From UBA6921 sp031363085 (GTDB lineage Bacteria; Pseudomonadota; Gammaproteobacteria; SG8-11), in assembly GCA_031363085.1 (NCBI GenBank), contig JANLTU010000008.1, forward strand, positions 1 through 57,518: DNA of 57,518 nt. The letters are read 5' to 3'. The notes under the pieces are model-generated. The model made no database searches and was not told the origin of the DNA. It saw nothing but the letters and a program-made list of their open reading frames with translations. Within the stretch, counting starts at the first letter, position 1. The number at the start of each line of letters is the position of its first letter. This document shows positions 21,693 through 30,257 of the stretch, piece by piece. Made by a program: the position numbers and the translations under genes.

Positions 21693-24600
21693 ATGAATTC
21701 CCAACGCCGCCTGTTGTTCCTGATTTTTGCATTCTCGGGTTTTTCCGGGCTAATTTACGAGTCGATCTGGACACACTATCTGAAGCTGTTCCTGGGTCAC
21801 GCCGCCTATGCGCAGACCCTGGTGCTGGCGATTTTCATGGGTGGCATGGCGCTGGGTTCGTGGTGGTGCGGCGCACGCTCGGCGCGTTGGAAAAATCTGC
21901 TGCGCAGCTATGCCTTGATCGAAGGCGTCATCGGCCTCGCGGCGCTGGTGTTTCACCCACTGTTCGACGCTTATGTGCAATTCGCCTACACCACGGCGCT
22001 GCCTGCCATCGGCGATCCGCTGTGGGTTACCGCGTTTAAATGGACTAGCGCGGCGTTGCTGATTCTGCCGCAATCGATCTTGCTGGGCATGACTTTTCCG
22101 CTGCTAAGCGGTGCCTTGATTCGCCGCTTTCCGGAGCATCCGGGCGCCACGGTGTCAATGCTTTACTTTACCAACAGCATCGGCGCCGCCATCGGCGTGC
22201 TGGTCAGCGGTTTCGTGTTGATCGAGCTCGTCGGCCTGCCCGGAACCATGATAGTTGCCGGCGTGCTGAACATCGTGTTAGCGCTGCTGGTGTGGCGGCT
22301 GGCACGGGGGCAAACCGCCGAACCGCAGTTCAGCTTGCCCACAGCGACGCAAACCTCTTACCGCGAACGGCGCTGGCTGATATTTTTCCTCGGCATCGCC
22401 GCGTTTACCGGCGCGGCCTCGTTCATTTACGAGATCGTGTGGATTCGCATGTTAGCCCTGGTGCTGGGCAGTTCGACGCATGCGTTTGAATTGATGCTGA
22501 GCGCCTTCATTCTCGGTTTGGCACTGGGCGGGCTGTGGATCAAGCGCCGCATCGATCACATCGCGCATCCGGTGCGATTTCTGGCCGGGGTACAAATTTT
22601 GATGGGTGTGCTGGCGGCGAGCACTTTGTTTATCTACAACCAGAGCTTTGATGTCATGGCCTGGCTGGTGAACAACCTGAGCAAAGATGACACCGGCTAC
22701 CTGCTGTTCAATCTGTCCAGCCACGCCATCGCCGCCGTGATCATGGTGCCGACCACCTTCCTGGCCGGCATGACCTTACCGCTGCTCACCTACACCTTGC
22801 TACACCACGGGCACGGCGAAAAAAGCATCGGCAGCGTGTACGCCGCCAACACTTTTGGCGCCATCGTCGGGGTGTTCTTCGCAACCCATCTGGGCATGCC
22901 GCTACTGGGTTTGAAAGGCTTGCTGCTCACCGGCGCTACGCTCGATGTCGCGCTGGGCGTGCTGCTGATCTGGTGGTTTCGCGAGCAACTCGCACCGCAG
23001 TGGACAACCGCCGCCACTGCACTGGGTGCCGGGGCGCTCGCGTTCACGCTCGCTGCCGGGCCGATGGATTTATCACGCTTGGGCTCTGGCGTGTACCGCA
23101 CCGGGAAATCATTCATCTCCGAACACGATAATTTATTCCACAAAGATGGCAAAACCGCCTCCATCGATCTGGTGCAGTCCAAAAACGTCGATTCCCGGCG
23201 CCATGTCAGCATCATTACCAACGGCAAACCCGACGCGATGGTTAATATGATCAGTTCCGGCCCACCGGCCCCAGACGAAAGTACGATGATTTTTGCCGGC
23301 GCTTTGCCACTGGCGTTACATCCTACTGCGACCCGCGCCGCCGTCATCGGCATGGGTTCAGGCTTGAGCACGCACACCCTGCTGTCGACCGAGCAATTGA
23401 GCAGTGTCGACACCATTGAAATCGAGCCGGCGGTGATCGAAGCGTCCAACGGCTTTCGTCCGCGCGTTGAACTCGCCTACAGCAGTCCGCAAAGCCATTT
23501 TCATATCGACGACGCCAAGAGCTTTTTTTCCACCTACAACCAGCGCTACGACATCATCATGTCCGAGCCTTCCAATCCCTGGGTGAGCGGCACGGCGGCC
23601 TTGTTTACCGAAGAGTTTTACAAACTGGCCAAACGCCATCTCGCACCGCAAGGCTTGCTGGTGCAGTGGCTGCAAACTTACGAAATCAACGAAGAGTTGG
23701 TCGCCTCGGTACTCAAAGCGCTGGCCCGCCAGTTCGATCACTACGTAATCTACGCGGCCAACTACAGCGATCTGATCATCGTGGCGCGTGCGGATGGACC
23801 GCTGCCCTTGCCGGCGGCCAATGTCTTTGAAAACCGTGGTACCCATGCCGCGCTGGCACGCATCGGTATTCGCGACACGCAGGGGCTGGAGTTACACCGC
23901 ATTGGCGACGAACATGCACTGGCGCCGCTGTTTGCGTCGTACGCGATCAATGCGAATTCCGATTATTTTCCGGTGCTCGATCTGGGTGCCACGCGCACAC
24001 GCTACCTGCGCTCCAACGCCGCCAACATAATCATGTTTCGCAATGCCGGCGTGCCGGCACTTGAAATGCTCAGCGCACCGGCGCCAAAAATAACGGCCAG
24101 CACGTCCAGCAACGATCTTTACTATGAGCGCAGCCTGTACACCCACACAGCGGTGCAACTGCTTGACTATTTCATACGCGACGGCGACGACAGCGCGCTG
24201 GCCTATGTCAGTAGCGACTTGGCAAATAATGCGCGCTTTGTGCAGGCGGCGTTTATCGAGTGTCGCATCAACCCGGCACCGGAAACTTGGTTACGCGAAG
24301 CGTCCGCTGTCGCCAATCTGATGATCCCGCAACTGACCCGCGAGGAGACCTCGCAAGTGTGGCAACGCGTCGGCGCGGCACCCTGCTTTGGAACATTAAG
24401 TCCACAACAACGCAACTGGATAGGCCTGTGGGCCGCCGTTACGCGTCGCGATGCCGCCGGCATGTTGCGACAATCCACTGCGTTACTACCCAATGCCCTG
24501 GCCACAGTCGGCCGAATTCACACCGAATACTTGCTGTTGTGCGCGCTACTGGGCGCGGTAATACAGAATGACCTCGCCACCGCACAACAACTCTGGACGA

Positions 24601-24701
24601 GCTACGCACCGGCTATTTATCAAACCTACAAACCGGCACTGATTGCCCGACTACTGGCGGCACACGCTTATGCCGGCGCACCGATTCCTTACCTGCGTTA
24701 A
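21693..24701 (+). CDS. membrane-fused spermidine-synthase-like protein (1002 aa)
   Basis: The N-terminal ~450 residues form two blocks of hydrophobic helices. Each begins with a similar GFSGLIYESIWTHYLK / GAASFIYEIVWIRMLAL segment, indicating an internal duplication. A Rossmann methyltransferase-like domain of spermidine-synthase type lies at about 475-720, with AVIGMGSGLSTHTLL, the acidic DTIEIEPAVIEA and DIIMSEPSNPWVSG. A helical C-terminal region follows. These proteins are annotated as fused MFS/spermidine synthases; whether they make polyamines is unproven, and the helices are not classical MFS. It is the last gene of the 18.5-24.7 kb same-strand series. Confidence 0.8.
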   Translation: MNSQRRLLFLIFAFSGFSGLIYESIWTHYLKLFLGHAAYAQTLVLAIFMGGMALGSWWCGARSARWKNLLRSYALIEGVIGLAALVFHPLFDAYVQFAYTTALPAIGDPLWVTAFKWTSAALLILPQSILLGMTFPLLSGALIRRFPEHPGATVSMLYFTNSIGAAIGVLVSGFVLIELVGLPGTMIVAGVLNIVLALLVWRLARGQTAEPQFSLPTATQTSYRERRWLIFFLGIAAFTGAASFIYEIVWIRMLALVLGSSTHAFELMLSAFILGLALGGLWIKRRIDHIAHPVRFLAGVQILMGVLAASTLFIYNQSFDVMAWLVNNLSKDDTGYLLFNLSSHAIAAVIMVPTTFLAGMTLPLLTYTLLHHGHGEKSIGSVYAANTFGAIVGVFFATHLGMPLLGLKGLLLTGATLDVALGVLLIWWFREQLAPQWTTAATALGAGALAFTLAAGPMDLSRLGSGVYRTGKSFISEHDNLFHKDGKTASIDLVQSKNVDSRRHVSIITNGKPDAMVNMISSGPPAPDESTMIFAGALPLALHPTATRAAVIGMGSGLSTHTLLSTEQLSSVDTIEIEPAVIEASNGFRPRVELAYSSPQSHFHIDDAKSFFSTYNQRYDIIMSEPSNPWVSGTAALFTEEFYKLAKRHLAPQGLLVQWLQTYEINEELVASVLKALARQFDHYVIYAANYSDLIIVARADGPLPLPAANVFENRGTHAALARIGIRDTQGLELHRIGDEHALAPLFASYAINANSDYFPVLDLGATRTRYLRSNAANIIMFRNAGVPALEMLSAPAPKITASTSSNDLYYERSLYTHTAVQLLDYFIRDGDDSALAYVSSDLANNARFVQAAFIECRINPAPETWLREASAVANLMIPQLTREETSQVWQRVGAAPCFGTLSPQQRNWIGLWAAVTRRDAAGMLRQSTALLPNALATVGRIHTEYLLLCALLGAVIQNDLATAQQLWTSYAPAIYQTYKPALIARLLAAHAYAGAPIPYLR

Positions 24702-24836
24702 CGCGTTGCTGGCGATTACACTTGTTTCGACTAGAGCGTTTTTGAACCAGCAACTGAATTAATGCCCGTCGCCCTCCCCCGCCTAAAGTTACCGCCGGTA
24801 TTGAGCAACTACCACGGTAAGGCGAGACTACATATA

Positions 24837-25026
24837 AGAGCCTGTGCAAGATCGTCCTGGTGGACGCATTGCGGCGTTAAAATCGAACTCACGACTGCAT
24901 GGATGCAGGAGGTAGCGCAACGCAGCAGCAGTTGCCGAAAATACTCACCTACGGCGTGTATGCTGCGTTTTTGAGTTCGATTTTGCCTTGCACTGCATCC
25001 CGCCAGGACGATCTTGAACAGGCTCT
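24837..25026. mobile_element. 190-bp nested inverted-repeat element (MITE-like or joined IS ends)
   Basis: The outer arms 24837-24860 and 25003-25026 are reverse complements over 24 bases with one mismatch (AGAGCCTG…). A second perfect 13-base pair, AAAATCGAACTCA (24879-24891) and TGAGTTCGATTTT (24972-24984), lies inside. No transposase frame fits between. A related single outer end occurs at 52328-52350. The outer arm looks like the terminal repeat of an insertion sequence, so this is either a miniature derivative or two IS ends left after loss of the centre. The flanking bases include TA on both sides, but no clear target duplication. Confidence 0.6.
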
Positions 25027-25168
25027 AAGCAATCTATTGCTGGAAATCTCAGCGACGGCGCAATGGCGTCAGTTGGTGACCGATGTGCAAAGTTCGGCGC
25101 GCCAGCGGCTGGATGAGGAGTGCTTAGCGGCGCGCTCGGCGGGTTACCGCGCAAACCAACGCGTCTAA
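25027..25168 (+). pseudogene. 3' remnant of an unidentified gene behind the repeat element
   Basis: The frame that passes out of the right arm of the repeat element continues for 47 codons with natural composition (LLLEISATAQWRQLVTDVQ, then a Gln/Arg/Glu/Ala-rich helix) and stops at 25168. The part inside the repeat is clearly not original coding sequence, so this may be the tail of a gene cut by the element. I do not recognise it. A short open segment before the element (from 24762) could be the head, but the frames do not match after removal of the element. Confidence 0.3.
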
Positions 25169-25280
25169 CCCTACTTCGATTGCGCGCCCGCAACGTTAAA
25201 TTCCACACGGAATGAAGCTCTGCGCGCTCACGCGCTTTGCGCTAGAATTCCCGCCTCATTCCGCAACGTGACTCCCCGCC

Positions 25281-26333
25281 ATGACACAACAACGCAAAGC
25301 GGTCGCTCTGATTTCCGGCGGTTTGGATTCAATGCTTGCCGCCCAAGTGATGCTTGAACAAGGCATTCATGTGGAAGGCATCAACTTCTACACCGGGTTT
25401 TGTGTCGAAGGCCACACGCACGCGATTCGCAAACAGAATTCCGCGCGCCCCAAGCGCAACAACGCGCTGTGGACGGCGGAACAGCTCGGCATCAAGCTGC
25501 ACATCATTGAGGTGATCGAGGAATACAAGGACGTCGTGCTGAACCCGAAGCACGGCTACGGTGCGCACTTGAACCCCTGTCTTGACTGCAAAGGTTTCAT
25601 GGTGCGCAAGGCACATGAGTGGATGCAGGCGCACGGTTTTGACTTCATCATCACCGGCGAAGTGGTCGGCCAACGACCGATGTCGCAGCGCCGTGACACC
25701 ATGCCGGTAGTGGCGCGCGAGTCGGGCGCGAACGACTTACTGTTGCGCCCACTGTGCGCGAAGTTGTTGCCGGAAACCTTGCCGGAACGCGCAGGCTGGG
25801 TGCAGCGCGATAAACTCCTCGACTTCAACGGGCGTGGCCGCAAGCCGCAAATGGCACTGGCCGCGCATTATGGTTTTGTCGATTACGCGCAACCGGCGGG
25901 TGGCTGCTGCTTTCTGACCAACGAACAATATGCGCATAAATTGGCTGATTTATGGCAGTCGCGCGGCGAACGCACCTATGAGCTGGACGACATCATGCTG
26001 CTCAAGGTTGGGCGCCATTTGCGCCCGCGGCCAAATTTCAAACTGATCGTCGGGCGTGAAGAAGGCGAGAATAATTTTCTGGAAGGTTATCGCAAACAGT
26101 TCACCCACCTACGTACTGTCAGCCATCTTGGGCCACTGGCCTTGATCGACGGCGAGCTTCAGGGCGACGATCTGTTGTTAGCCGCGCAACTGGTCGCCCG
26201 CTATTCACAAGGGCGCGATGCCGACAGCGTGCGCGTGTCGATCACGCCCTTCGAGGGAGCAGGTATTGAAAGTAAAGAAATCGACGTGCGCCCCATCGCC
26301 GACAGCGCCATCCCCGGAGATTGGCACCTGTGA
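25281..26333 (+). CDS. PP-loop ATPase, tRNA-thiolation type (350 aa)
   Basis: Adenylating enzyme of the ATP-pyrophosphatase family. The PP-loop SGGLDS is at residues 14-19, followed by a conserved cysteine segment, NPCLDCKGFMVRKA, and a TGEVVGQRPMSQ stretch. It resembles MnmA/ThiI-like thiolases and is often annotated as a tRNA 5-methylaminomethyl-2-thiouridylate methyltransferase-like protein. A C-terminal domain (about 235-300, VGRHLRPRPNFKLIVGREEGENNFL) resembles the NFACT-R domain. The stop overlaps the start of a TusA-type sulfur-carrier gene by four bases, so sulfur transfer to an activated substrate, most likely an RNA base, is a reasonable inference. The exact substrate is unknown. 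Confidence 0.75.
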   Translation: MTQQRKAVALISGGLDSMLAAQVMLEQGIHVEGINFYTGFCVEGHTHAIRKQNSARPKRNNALWTAEQLGIKLHIIEVIEEYKDVVLNPKHGYGAHLNPCLDCKGFMVRKAHEWMQAHGFDFIITGEVVGQRPMSQRRDTMPVVARESGANDLLLRPLCAKLLPETLPERAGWVQRDKLLDFNGRGRKPQMALAAHYGFVDYAQPAGGCCFLTNEQYAHKLADLWQSRGERTYELDDIMLLKVGRHLRPRPNFKLIVGREEGENNFLEGYRKQFTHLRTVSHLGPLALIDGELQGDDLLLAAQLVARYSQGRDADSVRVSITPFEGAGIESKEIDVRPIADSAIPGDWHL

Positions 26334-26560
26334 GCCACTACACTCTCGATGCGCGCCGACTATTGTGCCCAATGCCAGTGATCCGCACCCAGCAACGCGT
26401 CGAGACGCTTGCCAGCGGCGACACGCTTGACATTATCTGCACCGACCCGGGCGCACAAAACGATATCCCGGCGTGGTGTCGCATCCATGGTCACAAGCTG
26501 CTGGGTTGCCGCACGCAAGACCGTGAGCTGATCGTGTCGGTCGAGGTGGTCAAGTCGTGA
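26330..26560 (+). CDS. TusA-family sulfur carrier
   Basis: A 76-residue protein with the family's active cysteine in LLCPMPVIRTQ (CPxP, Cys at about residue 12). It carries persulfide sulfur between a desulfurase and acceptor enzymes. The GTG start at 26330 overlaps the TGA of the PP-loop gene (GTGA), and its own TGA overlaps the GTG of the next gene, so translation of all three is coupled. The pairing with a thiolating PP-loop enzyme suggests it donates sulfur to that enzyme. The C-terminal CRTQDRELIVSVEVVKS strand is typical. Confidence 0.85.
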   Translation: MSHYTLDARRLLCPMPVIRTQQRVETLASGDTLDIICTDPGAQNDIPAWCRIHGHKLLGCRTQDRELIVSVEVVKS

Positions 26561-27717
26561 CCATCAAACAACCCATCGACGCCGACGTGCAGCGTTATCA
26601 TGTGATCCGCAAAGTCACGTTGATCGGCGCCGCGTCCAATATTGTGCTGGCGGCAGCGCAATTCGCCTTTGGAGTGCTTGGCCACTCGCAAGCCTTGATC
26701 GCCGACGGCATTCATTCCTTGTCGGATCTGGTCACCGATATCTTGGGCGTGTTCGGCGCCAAACACGCCAGCCGCGCGGCCGATGCCGAGCACCCCTACG
26801 GGCACGGCCGCATCGAAGCGGTGGTGACGGTGGCGCTGGGCATGGTGCTGACCTTCGCGGCGGCATTCATCATGTTCGACGCCACCCGCCGCCTGTTCGA
26901 ACCGCAACGCCTGTTGCAACCCGACTGGACCGTGCTGGCGGTGGCGCTGGTGTCGGTTGCGGTCAAAGAATCGATGTATCGCTACACGCTGCGCATCGCG
27001 CGCGCCATTCGTTCCGGCTTGTTACAAACCAATGCCTGGCACCATCGCAGCGACGCGCTGTCGTCCATCGTCGTGATCGTAGGCGTGGGCGGCACCATGG
27101 CGGGCCTGAATTACCTGGACGCCATCGCCGCCATCGGCGTCGCAGCCATGATCGCGCGCGTCGGCCTGACGCAGGCGTGGGCGGCGGTGCAAGAGTTGAT
27201 CGATCAAGGCTTGGACGATGCTCACCTCGCCACGATTCGCGGCAAAATCATGTCCGAGCGCGGCGTACGTCAATTGCACTTGCTGCGCACGCGTCGCGTC
27301 GGCGGCAATGCATTTGTCGACGTGCATATTCAGGTTGATCCGCGCCTGAGCGTTTCTGAAGCACACCAAATCAGTGAAACCGTGCGCGTGCGTCTGATTA
27401 ACGAAATCGAAGAAGTCTCGGACGTCACCATTCACATCGACCCCGAGGACGATCTGATCGCAAAGCCGGCGACCGGCTTGCCGCCCCGCGACGTGGTGCT
27501 GGCGACGCTCACCCAGCATTGGGCCACGATCCCGCAGACGGCGGAACTCCAGGACACCACCCTGCACTACCTCAATGGCAGGATTCACGTTGATCTGGCT
27601 CTGCCGCTGAGCGCGGCCGGATCAGTAGAAAATGCCCATGTGCTCGCGCAACAATTTGCGCAGCTCGCCAAAAAAGAAGACTATATTGCCGAAGTTAAGG
27701 TGGGGTTTGTCGGGTAG
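26557..27717 (+). CDS. cation diffusion facilitator (CDF) metal exporter
   Basis: A 386-residue inner-membrane antiporter of the CDF family. It has six hydrophobic helices in the first ~205 residues, with the metal-site motifs HSLSDLVTDI (helix 2) and HHRSDALSS (helix 5) and the DAEHPYGHGR loop. The C-terminal cytoplasmic domain (about 215-300) has the usual ferredoxin-like fold sequence and ends in an extra ~90 residues beyond the standard length. Zn(II), Fe(II) or Mn(II) export is likely. It is the third gene of the coupled PP-loop/TusA/CDF operon; the functional link to sulfur transfer is not obvious. Its stop codon overlaps the NtrC-like site of glnA. Confidence 0.85.
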   Translation: MTIKQPIDADVQRYHVIRKVTLIGAASNIVLAAAQFAFGVLGHSQALIADGIHSLSDLVTDILGVFGAKHASRAADAEHPYGHGRIEAVVTVALGMVLTFAAAFIMFDATRRLFEPQRLLQPDWTVLAVALVSVAVKESMYRYTLRIARAIRSGLLQTNAWHHRSDALSSIVVIVGVGGTMAGLNYLDAIAAIGVAAMIARVGLTQAWAAVQELIDQGLDDAHLATIRGKIMSERGVRQLHLLRTRRVGGNAFVDVHIQVDPRLSVSEAHQISETVRVRLINEIEEVSDVTIHIDPEDDLIAKPATGLPPRDVVLATLTQHWATIPQTAELQDTTLHYLNGRIHVDLALPLSAAGSVENAHVLAQQFAQLAKKEDYIAEVKVGFVG

Positions 27718-27731
27718 CACTGAAGCAGTGC
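27717..27731 (+). promoter_or_regulatory. candidate NtrC enhancer site for glnA
   Basis: GCACTGAAGCAGTGC is a palindrome of the form GCAC[T/C]-N5-[A/G]GTGC, matching known NtrC half-sites. It lies about 110 bases upstream of the -24/-12 promoter, a normal enhancer distance, and overlaps the stop codon of the CDF gene. Confidence 0.6.
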
Positions 27732-27826
27732 GCGCTCTGCGGGGAGGCTTCATCGTAGTGCATGGCGGTGAATGCAAAGCGACAACAACTGCGTGTAAGC
27801 GGTTGAAGTGCATCACCCCCGACCCA

Positions 27827-27842
27827 TGGCATAACTCCTGCT
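27827..27842 (+). promoter_or_regulatory. sigma-54 (-24/-12) promoter of glnA
   Basis: TGGCATAACTCCTGCT matches the consensus TGGCAYR-N4-YTGCW with correct spacing. Transcription should begin near 27853, leaving a ~75-base leader before glnA. Together with the upstream palindrome and the ntrBC genes in this window it indicates nitrogen control. Confidence 0.75.
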
Positions 27843-27927
27843 GATTATTCGCTTCGCGCCAGATTTTTTGTTTGTACTGTTCCCCGCCTGCAAAGCGGTT
27901 TCTGTAGAAAATTTTGGAGGGTAACGC

Positions 27928-29337
27928 ATGTCCGTCGCAAACATTTTGAAAATGGTCAAAGACAACAACGTGAAGTTCGTGGACTTTCGCTTCACGGACA
28001 CACGCGGTAAAGAGCAGCACGTCTCCTGTCCCACGCACACGCTGGACGAGAGCACGTTTAAAGACGGCAAGATGTTCGACGGCTCGTCGATCACCGGCTG
28101 GAAAGGCATCAACGAGTCCGACATGATTCTGATGCCCGACGAAACCACCGCCGTGATGGATCCGTTCTTCGACGAACCGACCATCATCATCCGCTGCGAT
28201 ATCATCGAGCCCTCCACCATGCAAGGTTACGAACGCGATCCGCGTTCGCTCGCCAAGCGCGGCGAAGCCTTTTTGAAATCCACCGGCATTGCCGACACCG
28301 CATTCTTCGGCCCCGAACCCGAATTCTTCATTTTCGACGATGTCCGCTGGGGCTCGGATATCAGCGGCTCGTTTTACAAAATCGATTCCAAAGAAGCCGG
28401 CTGGAACACGCAAGCCGTGTACGCCGACGGCAACATGGGCCACCGTCCCGGCATCAAAGGCGGTTACTTCCCGGTGCCACCGGTTGACTCGTTCCAGGAC
28501 ATTCGCTCGGCCATGTGCTTGGCGCTGGAAGAAATGGGCGTGATGGTCGAAGTGCATCACCACGAAGTCGCCACCGCCGGCCAGTGCGAAATCGGCGCGC
28601 GCTTCAACAGCCTAGTGAAGAAAGCCGACGAACTGCAAATCATGAAGTACGTGATTCATAACGTCGCGCACAGCTATGGCAAAACCGTGACCTTCATGCC
28701 CAAGCCCCTAGTCGGCGACAACGGCAGCGGCATGCACGTGCACCAATCGTTCGCCAAAGACGGCGTGAACCTGTTCACCGGCAACAAATACGGCGGCTTG
28801 TCTGACCTCGCGCTGTTCTACATCGGCGGCATCATCAAACACGCCAAGGCACTGAACGCGATCACCAACGCCAGCACCAACAGCTACAAACGTCTGGTGC
28901 CCGGCTTCGAAGCCCCGGTGATGTTGGCTTACTCGGCCCGCAACCGCTCTGCGTCGATCCGCATTCCGCACGTGCAGAATCCGAAAGGCCGTCGCATCGA
29001 AGTGCGCTTCCCCGACAATACGGCTAATCCGTATCTGGCCTTTACCGCGATGATGATGGCCGGCATCGACGGCATTCAAAACAAGATCCATCCGGGCGAA
29101 GCCATGGACAAGGACCTCTATGACCTGCCGCCCGAGGAAGAAAAAGACATTCCGAAAGTCTGCCACGCGCTCGACATGGCACTGGAACATCTGGACAAAG
29201 ATCGCGCCTTCCTGAAAGCCGGCGGCGTGTTCACCGACGACGTGATCGATGCCTACATCGCCGTCAAAATGGACGAAGTCACGCGCTTCCGCATGACCGC
29301 CCATCCGGTCGAGTTCGACATGTATTACAGTTGTTAA
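27928..29337 (+). CDS. glnA: glutamine synthetase, type I
   Basis: A 469-residue GS-I that forms glutamine from glutamate, ammonia and ATP as a dodecamer. The start is fixed by GGAGGG eight bases upstream. Characteristic segments include KMFDGSSITGWKGINESDM, FFGPEPEFF, the catalytic GDNGSGMHVHQS and RIPHVQNPKGRRIEVRFPD. The adenylylation loop is intact (DKDLYDLPPEE, Tyr398), so the enzyme is of the beta subtype regulated by GlnE, which is also encoded in this window. It is transcribed alone from a sigma-54 promoter with an NtrC-type site and ends at a strong terminator. Confidence 0.97.
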   Translation: MSVANILKMVKDNNVKFVDFRFTDTRGKEQHVSCPTHTLDESTFKDGKMFDGSSITGWKGINESDMILMPDETTAVMDPFFDEPTIIIRCDIIEPSTMQGYERDPRSLAKRGEAFLKSTGIADTAFFGPEPEFFIFDDVRWGSDISGSFYKIDSKEAGWNTQAVYADGNMGHRPGIKGGYFPVPPVDSFQDIRSAMCLALEEMGVMVEVHHHEVATAGQCEIGARFNSLVKKADELQIMKYVIHNVAHSYGKTVTFMPKPLVGDNGSGMHVHQSFAKDGVNLFTGNKYGGLSDLALFYIGGIIKHAKALNAITNASTNSYKRLVPGFEAPVMLAYSARNRSASIRIPHVQNPKGRRIEVRFPDNTANPYLAFTAMMMAGIDGIQNKIHPGEAMDKDLYDLPPEEEKDIPKVCHALDMALEHLDKDRAFLKAGGVFTDDVIDAYIAVKMDEVTRFRMTAHPVEFDMYYSC

Positions 29338-29359
29338 GTCAGTTATACGTTGTGCTGTG

Positions 29360-29390
29360 AAACAGACCCCCGCAAGGGGGTTTGTTGTTT
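29360..29390 (+). terminator. intrinsic terminator after glnA
   Basis: ACCCCC and GGGGGT form a stem closed by a GCAA (GNRA) tetraloop, followed by TTGTTGTTT. Beyond it, to 29550, I see only short coding-like debris on the minus strand ending at a stop near 29476, and no gene. Confidence 0.85.
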
Positions 29391-29554
29391 GTAGGGCGGG
29401 GATAACTTCAATGCGTCGCGTCAACCTTTTCAGGTCCTGAACTGGCCTTCATCACCGTAGTCGGGCAGCGCACCACTATCCACGAATCTGGAGCACCTCA
29501 TACGCCACACGGCGATTCTGAAGGTCGACGATTAGGCAGTATGGTGCCATTTGC

Positions 29555-29581
29555 AAATGTTATACGTTTCTACTAACATTT
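29555..29581 (+). promoter_or_regulatory. promoter/operator candidate of higBA
   Basis: AAATGTTA and TAACATTT form an 8-bp inverted repeat with an 11-base gap, and the sequence between holds an AT-rich TGTTATAC stretch usable as an extended -10. It ends five bases before the higB start. Autorepression by HigA through such a palindrome is usual for these modules; the assignment is inference. Confidence 0.5.
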
Positions 29582-29585
29582 TACT

Positions 29586-29876
29586 GTGATCAGGACATTC
29601 GGTAATGCATTGGCAGAGGACTTGTACCATGACAAGGTGTCGCGTGCAGTGCGGCATTTTCCGCCAGAGTTGCGATCCAATGCCAGGCGCAAGTTGCAAA
29701 TGCTCGATGATGCCGAAACGCTGGATGTGTTGACCGCGTTACCGGGCAATCGATTCGAGAAATTGAAAGGTGATCGCAAGGGTTACTACTCGATTCGAAT
29801 TAACGATCAGTGGCGCGTTGTGTTTCAGTGGCAGGAAGGCAGCGCGATGAACGTAACGATTGAGGACTATCATTGA
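29586..29876 (+). CDS. higB: HigB-type toxin (RelE superfamily)
   Basis: A 96-residue endoribonuclease-like toxin of the HigB/plasmid-maintenance family, which cleaves mRNA on the ribosome. Diagnostic stretches are LALPGNRFEKLKGDRKGYYSIRIN-like (split here as LTALPGNRFEKL and KGYYSIRINDQWRVVF) and the C-terminal VTIEDYH. The start is GTG at 29586, right after the putative operator, so translation may be leader-poor. Toxin first and antitoxin second is the gene order expected for higBA. All residues usually conserved in the family's core (Arg, Lys, Tyr, Trp) are present, so it should be active. Confidence 0.85.
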   Translation: MIRTFGNALAEDLYHDKVSRAVRHFPPELRSNARRKLQMLDDAETLDVLTALPGNRFEKLKGDRKGYYSIRINDQWRVVFQWQEGSAMNVTIEDYH

Positions 29877-29888
29877 GAGGTGCCCATT

Positions 29889-30155
29889 ATGATGACGAAT
29901 CCGTTTCATCCCGGCGAAATCCTGCTTGAAGAGTTTTTGAACCCGGCAGGTCTGACGCAAACCGCATTTGCAAAAAAGCTCGGTTGGGCGCGTCCTCGGC
30001 TGAACGCTTTCATTAAGGGAAAGTACAACGTAACCGCTGCTACAGCATTGGACTTGGCGGAAGCAACGCGCACCACCGCGAAATTCTGGATGAATCTACA
30101 AGCCACCTGGGACTTAGCGCACGTGATTAAAACTAGGAAGCGCAAAGCGGCTTAA
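29889..30155 (+). CDS. higA: HigA-type antitoxin (HTH XRE)
   Basis: An 88-residue DNA-binding antitoxin. It opens with the family signature NPFHPGEILLEEFLNPAGLTQ, followed by a helix-turn-helix (LTQTAFAKKLGWARPRLNAFIKG) and the TAKFWMNLQATWDL tail typical of HigA. The ATG at 29889 is eight bases after GAGAGG; a GTG at 29880 and an ATG at 29892 are alternatives. It starts 12 bases past higB and would neutralise HigB and repress the operon. Confidence 0.9.
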   Translation: MMTNPFHPGEILLEEFLNPAGLTQTAFAKKLGWARPRLNAFIKGKYNVTAATALDLAEATRTTAKFWMNLQATWDLAHVIKTRKRKAA

Positions 30156-30257
30156 AGCAAACACAGCGGCGCAGGAAAGAAGCGAATACACAGCATGCCA
30201 TGATGTGGTCCAATCTCGGGCGGGTGTTATAGTTTTGAAAATCCTGAGGTTACCGCC

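Noticed and set aside
27622..28563. 313-codon minus-strand frame opposite glnA
   Set aside because: glnA is unmistakable on the other strand, and the frame also runs through the glnA promoter.
29400..29540. short minus-strand coding-like segment between glnA and higB
   Set aside because: About 20 codons with a plausible composition ending at a stop near 29476, but no start, family or length to support a gene.
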